Assembly (NCBI RefSeq): GCF_020097815.1
Contig: NZ_CP083663.1
Coordinates: 2,542,001-2,606,000 of the forward strand
DNA length: 64,000 bases
Direction of reading: 5' to 3'
From: Haloprofundus salinisoli
GTDB taxonomy: Archaea > Halobacteriota > Halobacteria > Halobacteriales > Haloferacaceae
Shown here piece after piece: positions 52,558 through 61,109 of the stretch. Under the pieces are notes generated by a model. The model worked only from the letters and a program-made list of their open reading frames with translations, did no database searches and was not told the origin of the DNA. Made by a program: the position numbers and the translations under genes. Each line of letters starts with the position of its first letter. The first letter of the stretch is position 1.

Positions 52558-52563
52558 TTTAAG
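52558..52563 (+). promoter_or_regulatory. Promoter core of the EamA gene
   Basis: AAATTTAAG holds the core TTTAAG; standard spacing starts the transcript near 52586, about 10 bases before ATG 52597. This supports that ATG over the upstream one at 52567. Confidence 0.5.
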
Positions 52564-52596
52564 AAGATGCGGAAAAGACGAACGAAGTACGAACCG

Positions 52597-53553
52597 ATGT
52601 CTCTCCGTCGTCTCTATCACCAACATTCGACCGCAGTGTTGTTCGCCTGTCTCGCCGCGTTCTGGGGCACCTCCTTCGTCGCCATCGAAGTCGGCCTCCA
52701 CTACGTCCCGCCGCTGTACTTCGCGGGCGCGCGGTACGCCGTCGCGGGCGCAGTCGTCTTCGCGTACGCCGTCGCCAGGAGCGACCGGTGGCTCCCCTCG
52801 GGACGCGACGAGTGGCTCGTCGTGAGCATCGCCGGTCTGTTCCTCATCGGCGCGTACCACGGCCTGCTGTATCTCGGCGAGCTGCGGGTGTCGGGACCCG
52901 TCGCGGCCGTCGTCATCAGCCTCACGCCCATTCTCACCGCCGTCTGCGCGAGCGCGCTCCTCCCCTCGAAGGGGCTGAGCGCCGGCGAACTCGCCGGCCT
53001 CGGCCTCGGTCTCGTCGGCGTCGTCGTTCTCGTCGCTCCCGACCCGACGGCGCTCGAACTCGGCTCGGCGCTCGGCGTCGCGCTCGTGTTCCTCAGCGCC
53101 GCCTCGTTCGCGCTCGGCTCCGTGCTGACCCGGCCGCTGGAGTCTGACCTCCCGCTGGTGTCGATGGAGGCGTGGGCGATGCTGCTCGGCGCGGGGTCGC
53201 TGTTCGTCGGCGGCGCGCTCCGGGGTGAATCGGTAGCGGCGATTCACGTGACGCCCGTCGCCGTCGCGTCGTTCATCTACCTGACGTTCGTCTCCGGCGT
53301 CGTCGGATTTCTCCTTTACTTCGAGCTGCTCGACCGGACCGGACCGACCGAAATCAACCTCGTCGGCTACGCCGAACCGGTCGTCGCAACGCTTGCGAGC
53401 GCGGCGCTCGTCGGTCACGTCGTCGAGGCGAACGCGTTCGTCGGCTTCGCCGCCATCTTCGCTGGTTTCGCCGTACTGAAGCGCGATGCACTCCGCGAGT
53501 TCGTCGCCCGCGACGTGCCCGCCGCCAACGACACGTACCCGGACGCGGACTGA
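52597..53553 (+). CDS. EamA/DMT-family exporter
   Basis: A 318-residue drug/metabolite transporter with ten helices in two EamA repeats (about 10-140 and 155-295). Repeat 1 opens AVLFACLAAFWGTSFVAIEV and contains SGPVAAVVISLTPILTAVCA; repeat 2 contains FALGSVLTRPLESDLPLVSM and TGPTEINLVGYAEPVVATLA. Members export amino acids or related metabolites. Divergence from an Lrp/AsnC regulator is the classical layout of an amino acid exporter under Lrp control, which supports that substrate class as inference. Confidence 0.9.
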   Translation: MSLRRLYHQHSTAVLFACLAAFWGTSFVAIEVGLHYVPPLYFAGARYAVAGAVVFAYAVARSDRWLPSGRDEWLVVSIAGLFLIGAYHGLLYLGELRVSGPVAAVVISLTPILTAVCASALLPSKGLSAGELAGLGLGLVGVVVLVAPDPTALELGSALGVALVFLSAASFALGSVLTRPLESDLPLVSMEAWAMLLGAGSLFVGGALRGESVAAIHVTPVAVASFIYLTFVSGVVGFLLYFELLDRTGPTEINLVGYAEPVVATLASAALVGHVVEANAFVGFAAIFAGFAVLKRDALREFVARDVPAANDTYPDAD

Positions 53554-53594
53554 CCGTCCCTCGACGCCGACCGACCGTCCCTCGACGCCGACCG
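53553..53594 (+). repeat. 21-bp perfect tandem duplication
   Basis: ACCGTCCCTCGACGCCGACCG occurs twice back to back (21 bases each; starts 53553 and 53574, last base of each G). The first copy begins with the final base of the EamA stop codon, so it lies wholly in the 3' end region. Confidence 0.9.
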
Positions 53595-53631
53595 GCGGGA
53601 CGACGGCTGGTCCGTACGCCCGCTCTCGGAG

Positions 53632-54921
53632 CTAGTCAGTCGAAAACGGCGAGCGTCGCGCCGTGACGGTCTCTTCGACCTGCGTCCAGACCAAGACGGC
53701 GCCGACGGCCGCCAGCGACGCCCCGAAGGCGAACGGGACCACGAACCCGAACGAGACGAGAAAACCCGCCGCCAGCGGGCCGAACGCGACGCCGAAGCCG
53801 AACGCCATCGTCAGCACCGAGAGCGTGGTCCCCGACTTGCCGTCGGGTGCGAGATCGCCCGCGAGCGCGAGTGCGGGCGCGAACACCATCGCTCCCGCGA
53901 TGCCCTGCGCGAAGCGGGCGGCGAACATCGGCCACGGGTCGTATATGACGCCCTGGACGAGCGTCGTCGGGACCAACAGCACCATCCCGACCAGGATGAA
54001 TCTCCGCCGACCGTAGAAGTCGGTCGCTCGCCCGATCGGCACTTGGAGAAATATCTGGGCCAACACGAACGCCGCGAACTGGAGGCCGAACAGCGTCGGC
54101 CCCTGGTCGAGTCGCGCGTTGATGATGTCGCCCAGCGTAGCGAACAGCGCGATACCGACGGCCATGAAGAAGGAGACGACGCCAAGCGTGAACACCGGGT
54201 CGAGCACGCCCCGTCCGCTGCGGTCGAACACGGAGATGCCGTCGAGCGCGCCGCCGTCCTCGCCGACCGACGCGTCCGCGGTGACGTTCTCGGGGTCGCG
54301 GATCAGCGAGAGGATGAGGACGAAACTGACGGTCGCGGTGAACGTGGCGAAGTAGAACGCGGCGTCGAAGCCGCTGAACTGGACCTGCGTTCCGCCCACG
54401 CCGATCGCGTACGGGCCGGCGGAGACGACGGCCCCGGCCGCGATGGGGCCGACGCCGAAGCCGACGAGCCTGAACGTGTTGTACGTCCCCATGTTGCCGC
54501 CGCGGTTCGTCTCCGACGCCAGATCGTTGACGAGCGCGACGGTCGTCGGGATGATGAGCGCGCCGGCGACCCCCTGCAGGACGCGCAGCCCGACGAGATG
54601 CCAGTATGCGGAGGCCAGCGAGTACGAGAAACTGGCGATGCCGATGAGGAGCAAGCCGGCGAGGACGAATATCTTGCGTCGCCCGGTCCGGTCCGACAGT
54701 CGTCCCGTGAACGGCTGGAGCGGGCTGTTGACGAAGCCGAACAGCGAGAGGACGATGCCGGTGACCGCAACCTCAGTCAGCCCGAAGGTGTCGCCCGAAA
54801 CCAGTTCAGTTCCGATGAAAAGCGGGAGGACGACGATGAGAAACGAATTTCCCACGGACTCGGTCATCCTCGCCAGCGCGAGCGCCAGCACCTGCGAATC
54901 GACGCCCAGTCGGTTCGACAT
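53632..54921 (-). CDS. MFS permease 2
   Basis: A 429-residue major facilitator with 12 helices. Motif A is intact after helix 2 (LQPFTGRLSDRTGRRKIFVL) and recurs in the second half (GRATDFYGRRRFILVGMVLL). Helix 4 carries GLRVLQGVAGALIIPTTVAL, and helix 10 region GIAGAMVFAPALALAGDLAP has the drug-exporter style Gly/Pro pattern. The middle loop (about 195-225) is acidic. The substrate is unknown; a multidrug or metabolite efflux role is plausible. ATG at 54921 gives MSNRLGVDSQVLAL. It is divergent from the MaoC-fold gene with 180 bases between starts. Confidence 0.9.
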   Translation of the reverse strand: MSNRLGVDSQVLALALARMTESVGNSFLIVVLPLFIGTELVSGDTFGLTEVAVTGIVLSLFGFVNSPLQPFTGRLSDRTGRRKIFVLAGLLLIGIASFSYSLASAYWHLVGLRVLQGVAGALIIPTTVALVNDLASETNRGGNMGTYNTFRLVGFGVGPIAAGAVVSAGPYAIGVGGTQVQFSGFDAAFYFATFTATVSFVLILSLIRDPENVTADASVGEDGGALDGISVFDRSGRGVLDPVFTLGVVSFFMAVGIALFATLGDIINARLDQGPTLFGLQFAAFVLAQIFLQVPIGRATDFYGRRRFILVGMVLLVPTTLVQGVIYDPWPMFAARFAQGIAGAMVFAPALALAGDLAPDGKSGTTLSVLTMAFGFGVAFGPLAAGFLVSFGFVVPFAFGASLAAVGAVLVWTQVEETVTARRSPFSTD

Positions 54922-55101
54922 CAGTCCGAACTCACCGCGTCTGACCGCGCCATACACCCGCTTCGGAGTCTCGACGCAATACGGTTGTGGAAGCGGCGGT
55001 CGACGGGAGGAGTCGCCAGTCACCTGCGAAATCGGGGTGACCGGTCCGGCGCGGTTCCGACGCGGGCAAGCTATTTGCGCCGCTCCCGTGTCTGGACGGA
55101 C

Positions 55102-55542
55102 ATGCCGATTTACTTCGAGGACCTCGCGGTCGGCGAGACGACCGAGTTCGGCGAGTACGAAGTGACCGAAGACGAGATAATCGAGTTCGCCGGGCGCTAC
55201 GACCCGCAGTTCTTCCACGTCGACCCCGAGAAAGCCGAGGAGACGATGTACGGCGGCCTCATCGCCTCGGGTTGGCACACGGCGTCGATGACGATGCGGA
55301 TGCTCGTCGACGGCTTCCTCTCGGAGGCGGCCTCGATGGGTGCGAAGGGCGTCGACGAACTCCGGTGGTACCGTCCGGTGCGACCGGGTGACGTGTTGCG
55401 GGTGCGAAACGAGGTGTTGGAGAAGGCAGTCGAGAGCGACGAGCGGGGTCTCGCGCACGTGCGGACGACGACGCTGAACGGCAACGACGAGGAAGTGTTC
55501 TCGATGGTCGGACTGGTGATGTTCGGACGAAAACCGGAGTAG
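55102..55542 (+). CDS. MaoC-fold dehydratase
   Basis: A 146-residue single hot-dog-fold protein of the MaoC/R-hydratase type: FAGRYDPQFFHVDPEKAEET contains the catalytic Asp and His pattern (YDPQFFHVD), and YGGLIASGWHTASMTMRMLV the CoA-binding segment. Such enzymes hydrate short or medium enoyl-CoA thioesters, in fatty acid or polyhydroxyalkanoate metabolism. ATG at 55102 starts MPIYFEDLAVGETTEFGEYE. It converges on trmJ, 6 bases between stop codons. Confidence 0.92.
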   Translation: MPIYFEDLAVGETTEFGEYEVTEDEIIEFAGRYDPQFFHVDPEKAEETMYGGLIASGWHTASMTMRMLVDGFLSEAASMGAKGVDELRWYRPVRPGDVLRVRNEVLEKAVESDERGLAHVRTTTLNGNDEEVFSMVGLVMFGRKPE

Positions 55543-55548
55543 TTCGCG

Positions 55549-56319
55549 CTACCGCCAGCGGTCGGGTTCGTCGTACTCCTCCAAGAGGTCGCGTCGGTGC
55601 CGAAGTTGACGGTTCGTCCGGCGGAACAGGCCCAAGAGCGTCGAAATTTCGCGGTCGGTCGGGTGCGCCCGGCCGACCAAGCGGCGCACCAACCGCGTCG
55701 TCTTGTCGCGTTTGTGCTCGTCGTAACCGGTCGCGTCGAGCAGGTCGTCGAACAGGTCGTAGAACCGCTCGATGTCCTCCTCGGGCGCGCGCGACAGCTC
55801 CACGTCGGGGAGTTGCGTCTCCTCGACGGTCAGCTCCCGCAGTTCGTACATCAGCACGGTGGCGGCCTGTCCGAGGTTGAGCACGGGGTACTCGTCGCTC
55901 GCCGGAATCGAGCAGATCTCGTCCATCCGCTCCAGTTCGCCGTTGTCCAGGCCGGTCCCCTCGCGGCCGAAGACGAGCGCGGTGCGCGTCTCGACGGTTT
56001 TCAGGCTCTCGCGGAGTTCGACCGGCGTCTTGAACGGGTAGCGGACGTGGCGACGGCTGTCCTCGTTCGTGATGGCCGTGGTGGCGACAGTGTGGTAGTT
56101 CTCGACGACATCGTCGAACTCGACCGTCTCGGCGTTCGGCAAAACGTCCTCGCGAGCGTGACCGGCGAACCCGTAGGCGTCGCCGTCGCGGTGTAGTTCC
56201 GGCGGGTCGACGAGTTTCAGTTCGGAGAGACCGAAGTTCTTCATCGCCCGCGCGATGGTGCCGATGTTGCCGGGCGTCTTCGGTTCGACGACGACGACGA
56301 CGGGGTTCTGCCTGCTCAT
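55549..56319 (-). CDS. trmJ: TrmJ-type tRNA 2'-O-methyltransferase
   Basis: A 256-residue SPOUT (SpoU) methyltransferase. Motif 1 is VVVVEPKTPGNIGTIARAMK with the catalytic Asn-Ile-Gly pattern, motif 2 is RTALVFGREGTGLDNGELER, and motif 3 is PVLNLGQAATVLMYELREL, forming the trefoil knot that binds S-adenosylmethionine. The C-terminal helical part (about 165-256) is typical of archaeal TrmJ, which methylates C32 of tRNA. Its ATG overlaps the stop of the upstream gene (ATGA at 56316-56319), so translation is coupled to it. Confidence 0.92.
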   Translation of the reverse strand: MSRQNPVVVVVEPKTPGNIGTIARAMKNFGLSELKLVDPPELHRDGDAYGFAGHAREDVLPNAETVEFDDVVENYHTVATTAITNEDSRRHVRYPFKTPVELRESLKTVETRTALVFGREGTGLDNGELERMDEICSIPASDEYPVLNLGQAATVLMYELRELTVEETQLPDVELSRAPEEDIERFYDLFDDLLDATGYDEHKRDKTTRLVRRLVGRAHPTDREISTLLGLFRRTNRQLRHRRDLLEEYDEPDRWR

Positions 56320-56939
56320 TTCCGCGGGTACTGCTGGCCGAGGTCGACGCCCTCGAAGTCCAACTCCTCGGGTTCGTCGCCTTCGTCGTCCGCATCGTCC
56401 GCGTCGTCCACGCCGTCCGCGCCCGCCTCCGCCGCGTCGGGACCGTACTCGCGCAGGTCGATACGCTCGCCGTCGAACTCCTCGTTGATGCGTTCCTGGA
56501 GTTCGTTCGCGTCGGGCGGACTCGGCATGTTGTCGGGGTCGGTGTCGACGTGTTCCATCCCGGCGTAGCCGTCGGGCGCGCGGCCGCCGTCGGCGAACCA
56601 CTCCTGGAACTCGTCGCGGAACAGTTCGTCGCCGACGAACTCGCGGCCGCCGGCCTCGCGGAACCAGTAGAGGAAGTCCGCCTCGTGCACCTCGCAGAGG
56701 ACGACCTCGTTCAGTGGTTCGCCGTAGACGATTTTCGCCTGTCGGCAGCGCTCGACGTTCTCCTCTCCGTGGACGAGGTAACAGGCCTGACACGGTTTCT
56801 CGACGAGCATACTGAGCCGGAGGAGTCGCTGGCGGGGGTCCTCCGGAATCTCGTCGAGCGGTTTGAACTCGCCCTCCTCGGTGAAGATTTCGGACTCCTC
56901 GAACCGCCAACCGCGGAGTCCGACGCTCACTTTCGCCAT
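56316..56939 (-). CDS. Conserved hypothetical protein coupled to trmJ
   Basis: A 207-residue protein starting MAKVSVGLRGWRFEESEIFT. Residues 48-95 hold several Cys and a His (EKPCQACYLVHGEENVERC, then VVLCEVHEADFLYWFREAGG), which could bind zinc or a cluster; the last 60 residues are a very acidic tail. Length and codon usage show a real gene, and I recall homologues only in haloarchaea. Overlap with trmJ suggests a role with RNA modification or translation, by inference only. ATG at 56939 is preceded by an AT-poor region. Confidence 0.8.
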   Translation of the reverse strand: MAKVSVGLRGWRFEESEIFTEEGEFKPLDEIPEDPRQRLLRLSMLVEKPCQACYLVHGEENVERCRQAKIVYGEPLNEVVLCEVHEADFLYWFREAGGREFVGDELFRDEFQEWFADGGRAPDGYAGMEHVDTDPDNMPSPPDANELQERINEEFDGERIDLREYGPDAAEAGADGVDDADDADDEGDEPEELDFEGVDLGQQYPRK

Positions 56940-57018
56940 TACGCGGTCGTAGCCGGTCGGCGGATAAAAAGCACGTGACTTCGGCGGTGCGGGGTCGCTA
57001 CGCTTCGGCGGCGACTGT

Positions 57019-57615
57019 CTACTGCGCCGCTTCGACCGCCAACCGCCGCTCGACGTACTTCGCCAGCACGTCGGCTTCCAGATGAACGGGGTCGCCGATG
57101 TCCTTCTCCGTGAGTGTCGTCAGCCGAAGCGTCTCCGGAATCGCCGCGACCGTGAAACGTCGGTCGTCGTAGTCGGCGACGGTCAACGATGCGCCGTCGA
57201 CGGCGACGGCCCCTTTCTCGACGAGATAACCCGCGAAGGAGTCGGGAACCTCGAAGGCGAACTCCACTCCTTTCTCCTGTTCGCGGATTTCGGCCACAGT
57301 GCCCGTGGTGTCGACGGTTCCTTTGACGACGTGGCCGTCGAACCGGCCGTCGACGGGCATCGGCCGTTCGAGGTTCACCGCGTCGTCGACGCGGAGGTCT
57401 GAGAGATACGTCCGCGCGAGTGTCTCCTCCGTGGCGAACGCCTCGAACCAGTCGTCGCTTCGGCGTTCGACGGTGAGACAGACGCCGCTGATAGCGGCGC
57501 TGTCGCCGACGGCGAGGTCAGATGCAAGAGGGGTTTCGACGCGGAGTCGACGGCCTTCGGCGGCGGGTTCGGTTTTCGAGATGCGGCCGGTCGCTTCGAC
57601 CAGTCCAGTGTACAT
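57019..57615 (-). CDS. ribE: Riboflavin synthase, bacterial-type
   Basis: A 198-residue two-lumazine-domain riboflavin synthase that dismutates two 6,7-dimethyl-8-ribityllumazine molecules. The first repeat opens MYTGLVEATGRISKTEPAAE with GDSAAISGVCLTVERRSDDW, and the second opens DGHVVKGTVDTTGTVAEIRE with AVDGASLTVADYDDRRFTVA. Most archaea use an unrelated enzyme, while haloarchaea carry this form. ATG at 57615 is the family start, preferred over codons upstream to 57636. It is a single-gene transcript flanked by the M48 proteases. Confidence 0.96.
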   Translation of the reverse strand: MYTGLVEATGRISKTEPAAEGRRLRVETPLASDLAVGDSAAISGVCLTVERRSDDWFEAFATEETLARTYLSDLRVDDAVNLERPMPVDGRFDGHVVKGTVDTTGTVAEIREQEKGVEFAFEVPDSFAGYLVEKGAVAVDGASLTVADYDDRRFTVAAIPETLRLTTLTEKDIGDPVHLEADVLAKYVERRLAVEAAQ

Positions 57616-57664
57616 ACGTTGACAGATGCGAGCCACATTAAAGTCGTTATGTTTCTCAGATATG

Positions 57665-58705
57665 TTATGGTGGGGTCGCAGTTTGCACCTCGCGCTCGGC
57701 CGCCTGAAGCCTCGACACCCGGTCGCCCACCGACGGGTGCGTCCGCAGGAACGTCCGGTAGACGAACGCCTCGTAGCGGTCCGAGTAGTACGTCAGCGTC
57801 GCCGGTTGGTCGCCCTCCGCGCCGAGCATCAGCGGTTCGTCCGGTTCGACTTGCTCGGGGGAGACGACGGTGAACGCCGCGACGCTCTGGGCGCTCCGGA
57901 GGTCTTCGACCGGGTGTTTGCCGAGTTCCGTCTCGATGGACGAAAGCGCGCTCGCCAACGACGCGGGGTCGCCAGTGATCGCGACGGCCCCGCGGTCGGC
58001 GGCGAGTTCGCGCACCCGCGAGAACGAGGCGATGAGCGAGCGGCCGAGAAAGGAGAACAGTCCGGCGACGAGCGAGACGACAGCCGAGAGGAAGGCGACG
58101 ATGGCGACGAGACCGCGGCCGCGGACCGCACCGCCGCTCCCGACGAGTCGCTCGCTCGTCGCGCTCGAAAGCTCGTGCAACCGACTGGCGACGGCCGTCG
58201 GCACCGAAATCGCGGTCATCAGCGCCACGTCGCGGTTTTTCACGTGCGCCAGTTCGTGGGCGACCACGGCTCGGAGTTCCGCGTCGTCGAGCGCGCGGAG
58301 CATCCCGAGCGAGATGACGAGCGTCGCGCTGCCGGCGGTGTAGCCGGTGACGAACGCCTCGGGGGCGTCGTCGTCGGAGACGGCGATTGCGAGCATCGGC
58401 AGGTCAGCCTGCTGGGCGACGATGCGGACGATACGGTGGAGGCGCGGCGAGGTGTCGGCGTCGACTTCGTAGGCGTCGGCTTCGCGGACGACGCGCGCGC
58501 CCTGCGTGAGTTCGAGCGCACCGAAGCCGAGGAGGACGACTGCAGCGCCGACGGGCGCGACAACCATCGGCCAACCGAAAAACACCGCGAGCGCGCCGAA
58601 TCCTGCGACGAGTGCGACGGTGAACGCGAGGGCGACGACGCCGAGGAGGGCGGTGGCGAACGCCATTCGAGCGAGGAGGGACCGGTCCATGCGTGTACTG
58701 TTCAT
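57665..58705 (-). CDS. HtpX-like M48 membrane metalloprotease 1
   Basis: A 346-residue integral membrane zinc protease. Two or three N-terminal helices (about 8-62) precede the catalytic motif HELAH in ELRAVVAHELAHVKNRD (about 145-162), and a third zinc ligand Glu lies in RVRELAADRGAV near 225. Such proteases degrade damaged membrane proteins. Starts at 58705 (MNSTRMDRS) and 58690 (MDRSLLARM) are both possible; 58705 leaves 7 bases behind the second protease. It is the second gene of a pair of tandem paralogues. Confidence 0.9.
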   Translation of the reverse strand: MNSTRMDRSLLARMAFATALLGVVALAFTVALVAGFGALAVFFGWPMVVAPVGAAVVLLGFGALELTQGARVVREADAYEVDADTSPRLHRIVRIVAQQADLPMLAIAVSDDDAPEAFVTGYTAGSATLVISLGMLRALDDAELRAVVAHELAHVKNRDVALMTAISVPTAVASRLHELSSATSERLVGSGGAVRGRGLVAIVAFLSAVVSLVAGLFSFLGRSLIASFSRVRELAADRGAVAITGDPASLASALSSIETELGKHPVEDLRSAQSVAAFTVVSPEQVEPDEPLMLGAEGDQPATLTYYSDRYEAFVYRTFLRTHPSVGDRVSRLQAAEREVQTATPP

Positions 58706-58712
58706 TCAGGTT

Positions 58713-59690
58713 TCATAACTCCGTCGGCGACCCTGTTTCGAGTTCGTTTTCGAGTTCGGAAAGGCGGCTCAAACGCTCTTCGAGTGAGGGATGCGTCGCA
58801 AGGAGGTGGCGTCTGTTCCACCAACGCACCGTCGACGTATCGGTGTACGGCGAGACGATACCGAACGCGGCATCGTGGCGTCGCATATCCTCCGGTGTGT
58901 CGACGGTCGCGCCGTCGAGTTTTCGGAACGCACTGGCGAGGGCGCTGGGGTCGCCCGTTAGGGCGGCAGCGGCGCGGTCGGCCGCGAACTCTCGCGCTCG
59001 GGAGAAATCCGCGAGCAGCAGTTCGCCGACGAGACGCAGCGGGGCGGTCACGACCGACAGCACGGGACCGAGAAGCGGCTCGTCACTGAGTTCTTCGGCG
59101 AGGACGACGGGCATCGAAACCGCGGTCATGACGGCCACGTCACGGTTTCGGACGTGCGCGAGTTCGTGAGCGACAACCGCCCGCAACTCCGCGTCGTCGA
59201 GTTCCCTGAGCAACCCCGTCGAGAGGGTCACCGTCGTCGATTCGGACCGGACTCCGAGCGTGTACGCCCGCAACTCGTCGGTCTCGGCGAGTTCGACATC
59301 CGGTTTCGGAACGCCGTACTGCTTTGCGGCGTACTCGACAGCGCGGTGGAGTTCGCCGGCGTTCGACCGACTCGGGTAGTGGAGGTTTCTGTCGAGGAGC
59401 GTCCGCCGCTGTTCGGCAAAGTGTCCGCCGACAAACTTTTCGAGCATTTTGAGGTAGAACATCGGGATTGTGAGCACGATAATGACGAAAAACAGCACCT
59501 CACGGCCGGTCATCGACTGGAACGGAATGGAAATCGCCCACGTTCCCGAGACGTACATGGTGTAGATGCCGGCGAAGATAGCGACTATGACCGCCAACGG
59601 TAGCAGCACGAGTGGACCCGCGACGAGGACGAGCAACACGAGCGTCCGTACCATCCGACGGCGAAGCGCCGTATCCGGCGTCCAGTTCAT
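58713..59690 (-). CDS. HtpX-like M48 membrane metalloprotease 2
   Basis: A 325-residue paralogue of the preceding gene: three N-terminal helices (about 12-95), the HELAH motif in ELRAVVAHELAHVRNRDVAV (about 158-177) and the third ligand in SRAREFAADRAAAALTGD. Identity around the zinc site is high, but the C-terminal halves differ (WWNRRHLLATHPSLEERLSR against RTFLRTHPSVGDRVSRLQ). ATG at 59690 gives MNWTPDTALRRRM, since codons further upstream lack coding character. Both copies probably share one transcript that begins here, near the divergent folP promoter. Confidence 0.9.
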   Translation of the reverse strand: MNWTPDTALRRRMVRTLVLLVLVAGPLVLLPLAVIVAIFAGIYTMYVSGTWAISIPFQSMTGREVLFFVIIVLTIPMFYLKMLEKFVGGHFAEQRRTLLDRNLHYPSRSNAGELHRAVEYAAKQYGVPKPDVELAETDELRAYTLGVRSESTTVTLSTGLLRELDDAELRAVVAHELAHVRNRDVAVMTAVSMPVVLAEELSDEPLLGPVLSVVTAPLRLVGELLLADFSRAREFAADRAAAALTGDPSALASAFRKLDGATVDTPEDMRRHDAAFGIVSPYTDTSTVRWWNRRHLLATHPSLEERLSRLSELENELETGSPTEL

Positions 59691-59810
59691 TGCACACGCT
59701 TCGGATAATTGATTGATAGTTATGGACGCCATTCCGGGGCGAAGCGACCGACTGTGACGCCGACTACCGACACCGGACTGCCTATCACGGATGCGTTCTA
59801 CGACAGAGAC

Positions 59811-60980
59811 ATGCGAAACGTGGACGCCGCCGGTCTCGGCATCGGCGACGACTATCCGCCCCGAATCATGGGCGTACTCAACGTCTCGAAGGAGTCGCCG
59901 TACGAGCCGAGCGTCTTCGACGACGCCGAAGAGGCGGCCGACTACGTCGACGATGCGCTCATCGGCCGGGGCGCGGACATCGTCGACGTCGGCCTCGAAT
60001 CGGCGAACAAGCGGTTCGAGGTCCTCACGGCCGAACAGGAACTCGACCGCCTCGATACCGCCATCGAGACGCTGGAGCACGTCTCCGGCGACGCGGTGTT
60101 CTCCATCGAGACGCGGTACCACGAAGTCGCCGACGAGGCGCTCTCGCGCGGTTTCGAGATGGTCAACGACATCTGCGGCTTCGCCGACCCGAAGATGCCC
60201 GAGGTGTGCGAGGCCCACGACGTCGCCGTCGTCAAGATGGCGAGTCCGCCGGACCTCGAACGGCCCGGAGCGGTCGAGGGAGTCGACGACATCTACGAGG
60301 CGCTGAAGCAGAGCGGTCTGACGGACAAGACCATCGTCGACCCGGCGTTCGGCGGGTGGTCAGAGGAGAAGACGCTCGAAGACGACCGCGAGACGTTCCG
60401 CCGCCTCCGCGAGTTCCGCGGCTTCGGCCAGCCGGTTCTCGTCTCCGTCAACCGCAAAAACTTCCTCCGCGAACTCGCCGGTCGCTCCACCGAGGAGGCG
60501 CTGCCGGTGAGTCTCGCGGCCACCTCGATGGCCGTCGAACGCGGCGCACACGTGATTCGGACCCACGACGTCGCCGAGACGCGCGACGCGGCGCTGGTCG
60601 GCGCGGCGTTCGCGCGAGAACGCGTCCGCAGAGAGGGTGCAGTCTCCGTCCGAGAACTCGACGTGACGACGCCGCGGGAGGCGGCCCGCCACATCGAACG
60701 CGTCGGAGGTGACCCGAACGCCGCGCCCGAAACCGTCTCGAACGTCTTCGAGTTCGCGTCGCTGTCGCCCGAAGAGCGCGGGGCACTCGTCGCCGCGACG
60801 AAGGAGTCAGGGGCGATGCTCGTCGGCGGCGAGAGCGGTCGGACGCTGCTAGTGGGGACGGCGGGGGCACTCGTCCGGACTGCTGACGCGGCATACGGCG
60901 TTTCGGAACCCCTCGACGCCGTCCTGTCGGAGATAGCGGAAACATTCACGTACGAGAAAACTTATGGCGGACGCGCTTGA
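59811..60980 (+). CDS. folP: Dihydropteroate synthase
   Basis: A 389-residue FolP with a TIM barrel (about 15-270) and a C-terminal extension. The barrel opens PPRIMGVLNVSKESPYEPSV, contains ADIVDVGLESANKRFEVLTA, DEALSRGFEMVNDICGFADP and GQPVLVSVNRKNFLRELAGR, and ends AVERGAHVIRTHDVAETRDA, the usual dihydropteroate motifs. The C-terminal 110 residues (DVTTPREAARHIERVGGDPN onward) are haloarchaeal. GTG at 59754 is an alternative start with a promoter at about 59716-59724; ATG at 59811 fits the family. mptE follows, so the two make one pathway unit. Confidence 0.93.
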   Translation: MRNVDAAGLGIGDDYPPRIMGVLNVSKESPYEPSVFDDAEEAADYVDDALIGRGADIVDVGLESANKRFEVLTAEQELDRLDTAIETLEHVSGDAVFSIETRYHEVADEALSRGFEMVNDICGFADPKMPEVCEAHDVAVVKMASPPDLERPGAVEGVDDIYEALKQSGLTDKTIVDPAFGGWSEEKTLEDDRETFRRLREFRGFGQPVLVSVNRKNFLRELAGRSTEEALPVSLAATSMAVERGAHVIRTHDVAETRDAALVGAAFARERVRREGAVSVRELDVTTPREAARHIERVGGDPNAAPETVSNVFEFASLSPEERGALVAATKESGAMLVGGESGRTLLVGTAGALVRTADAAYGVSEPLDAVLSEIAETFTYEKTYGGRA

Positions 60981-61109
60981 ACCGAGGAAGTGGACGCCGG
61001 AACGGCACGCGGGTAGGGGTACTTGGTGCCACTCCGGCCCATACAGTATTATTACCGCCGAGCACTCGCTTCGCCAGCGGCGGCACCCTCGACTCGACCG
61101 GGGCGAAGC

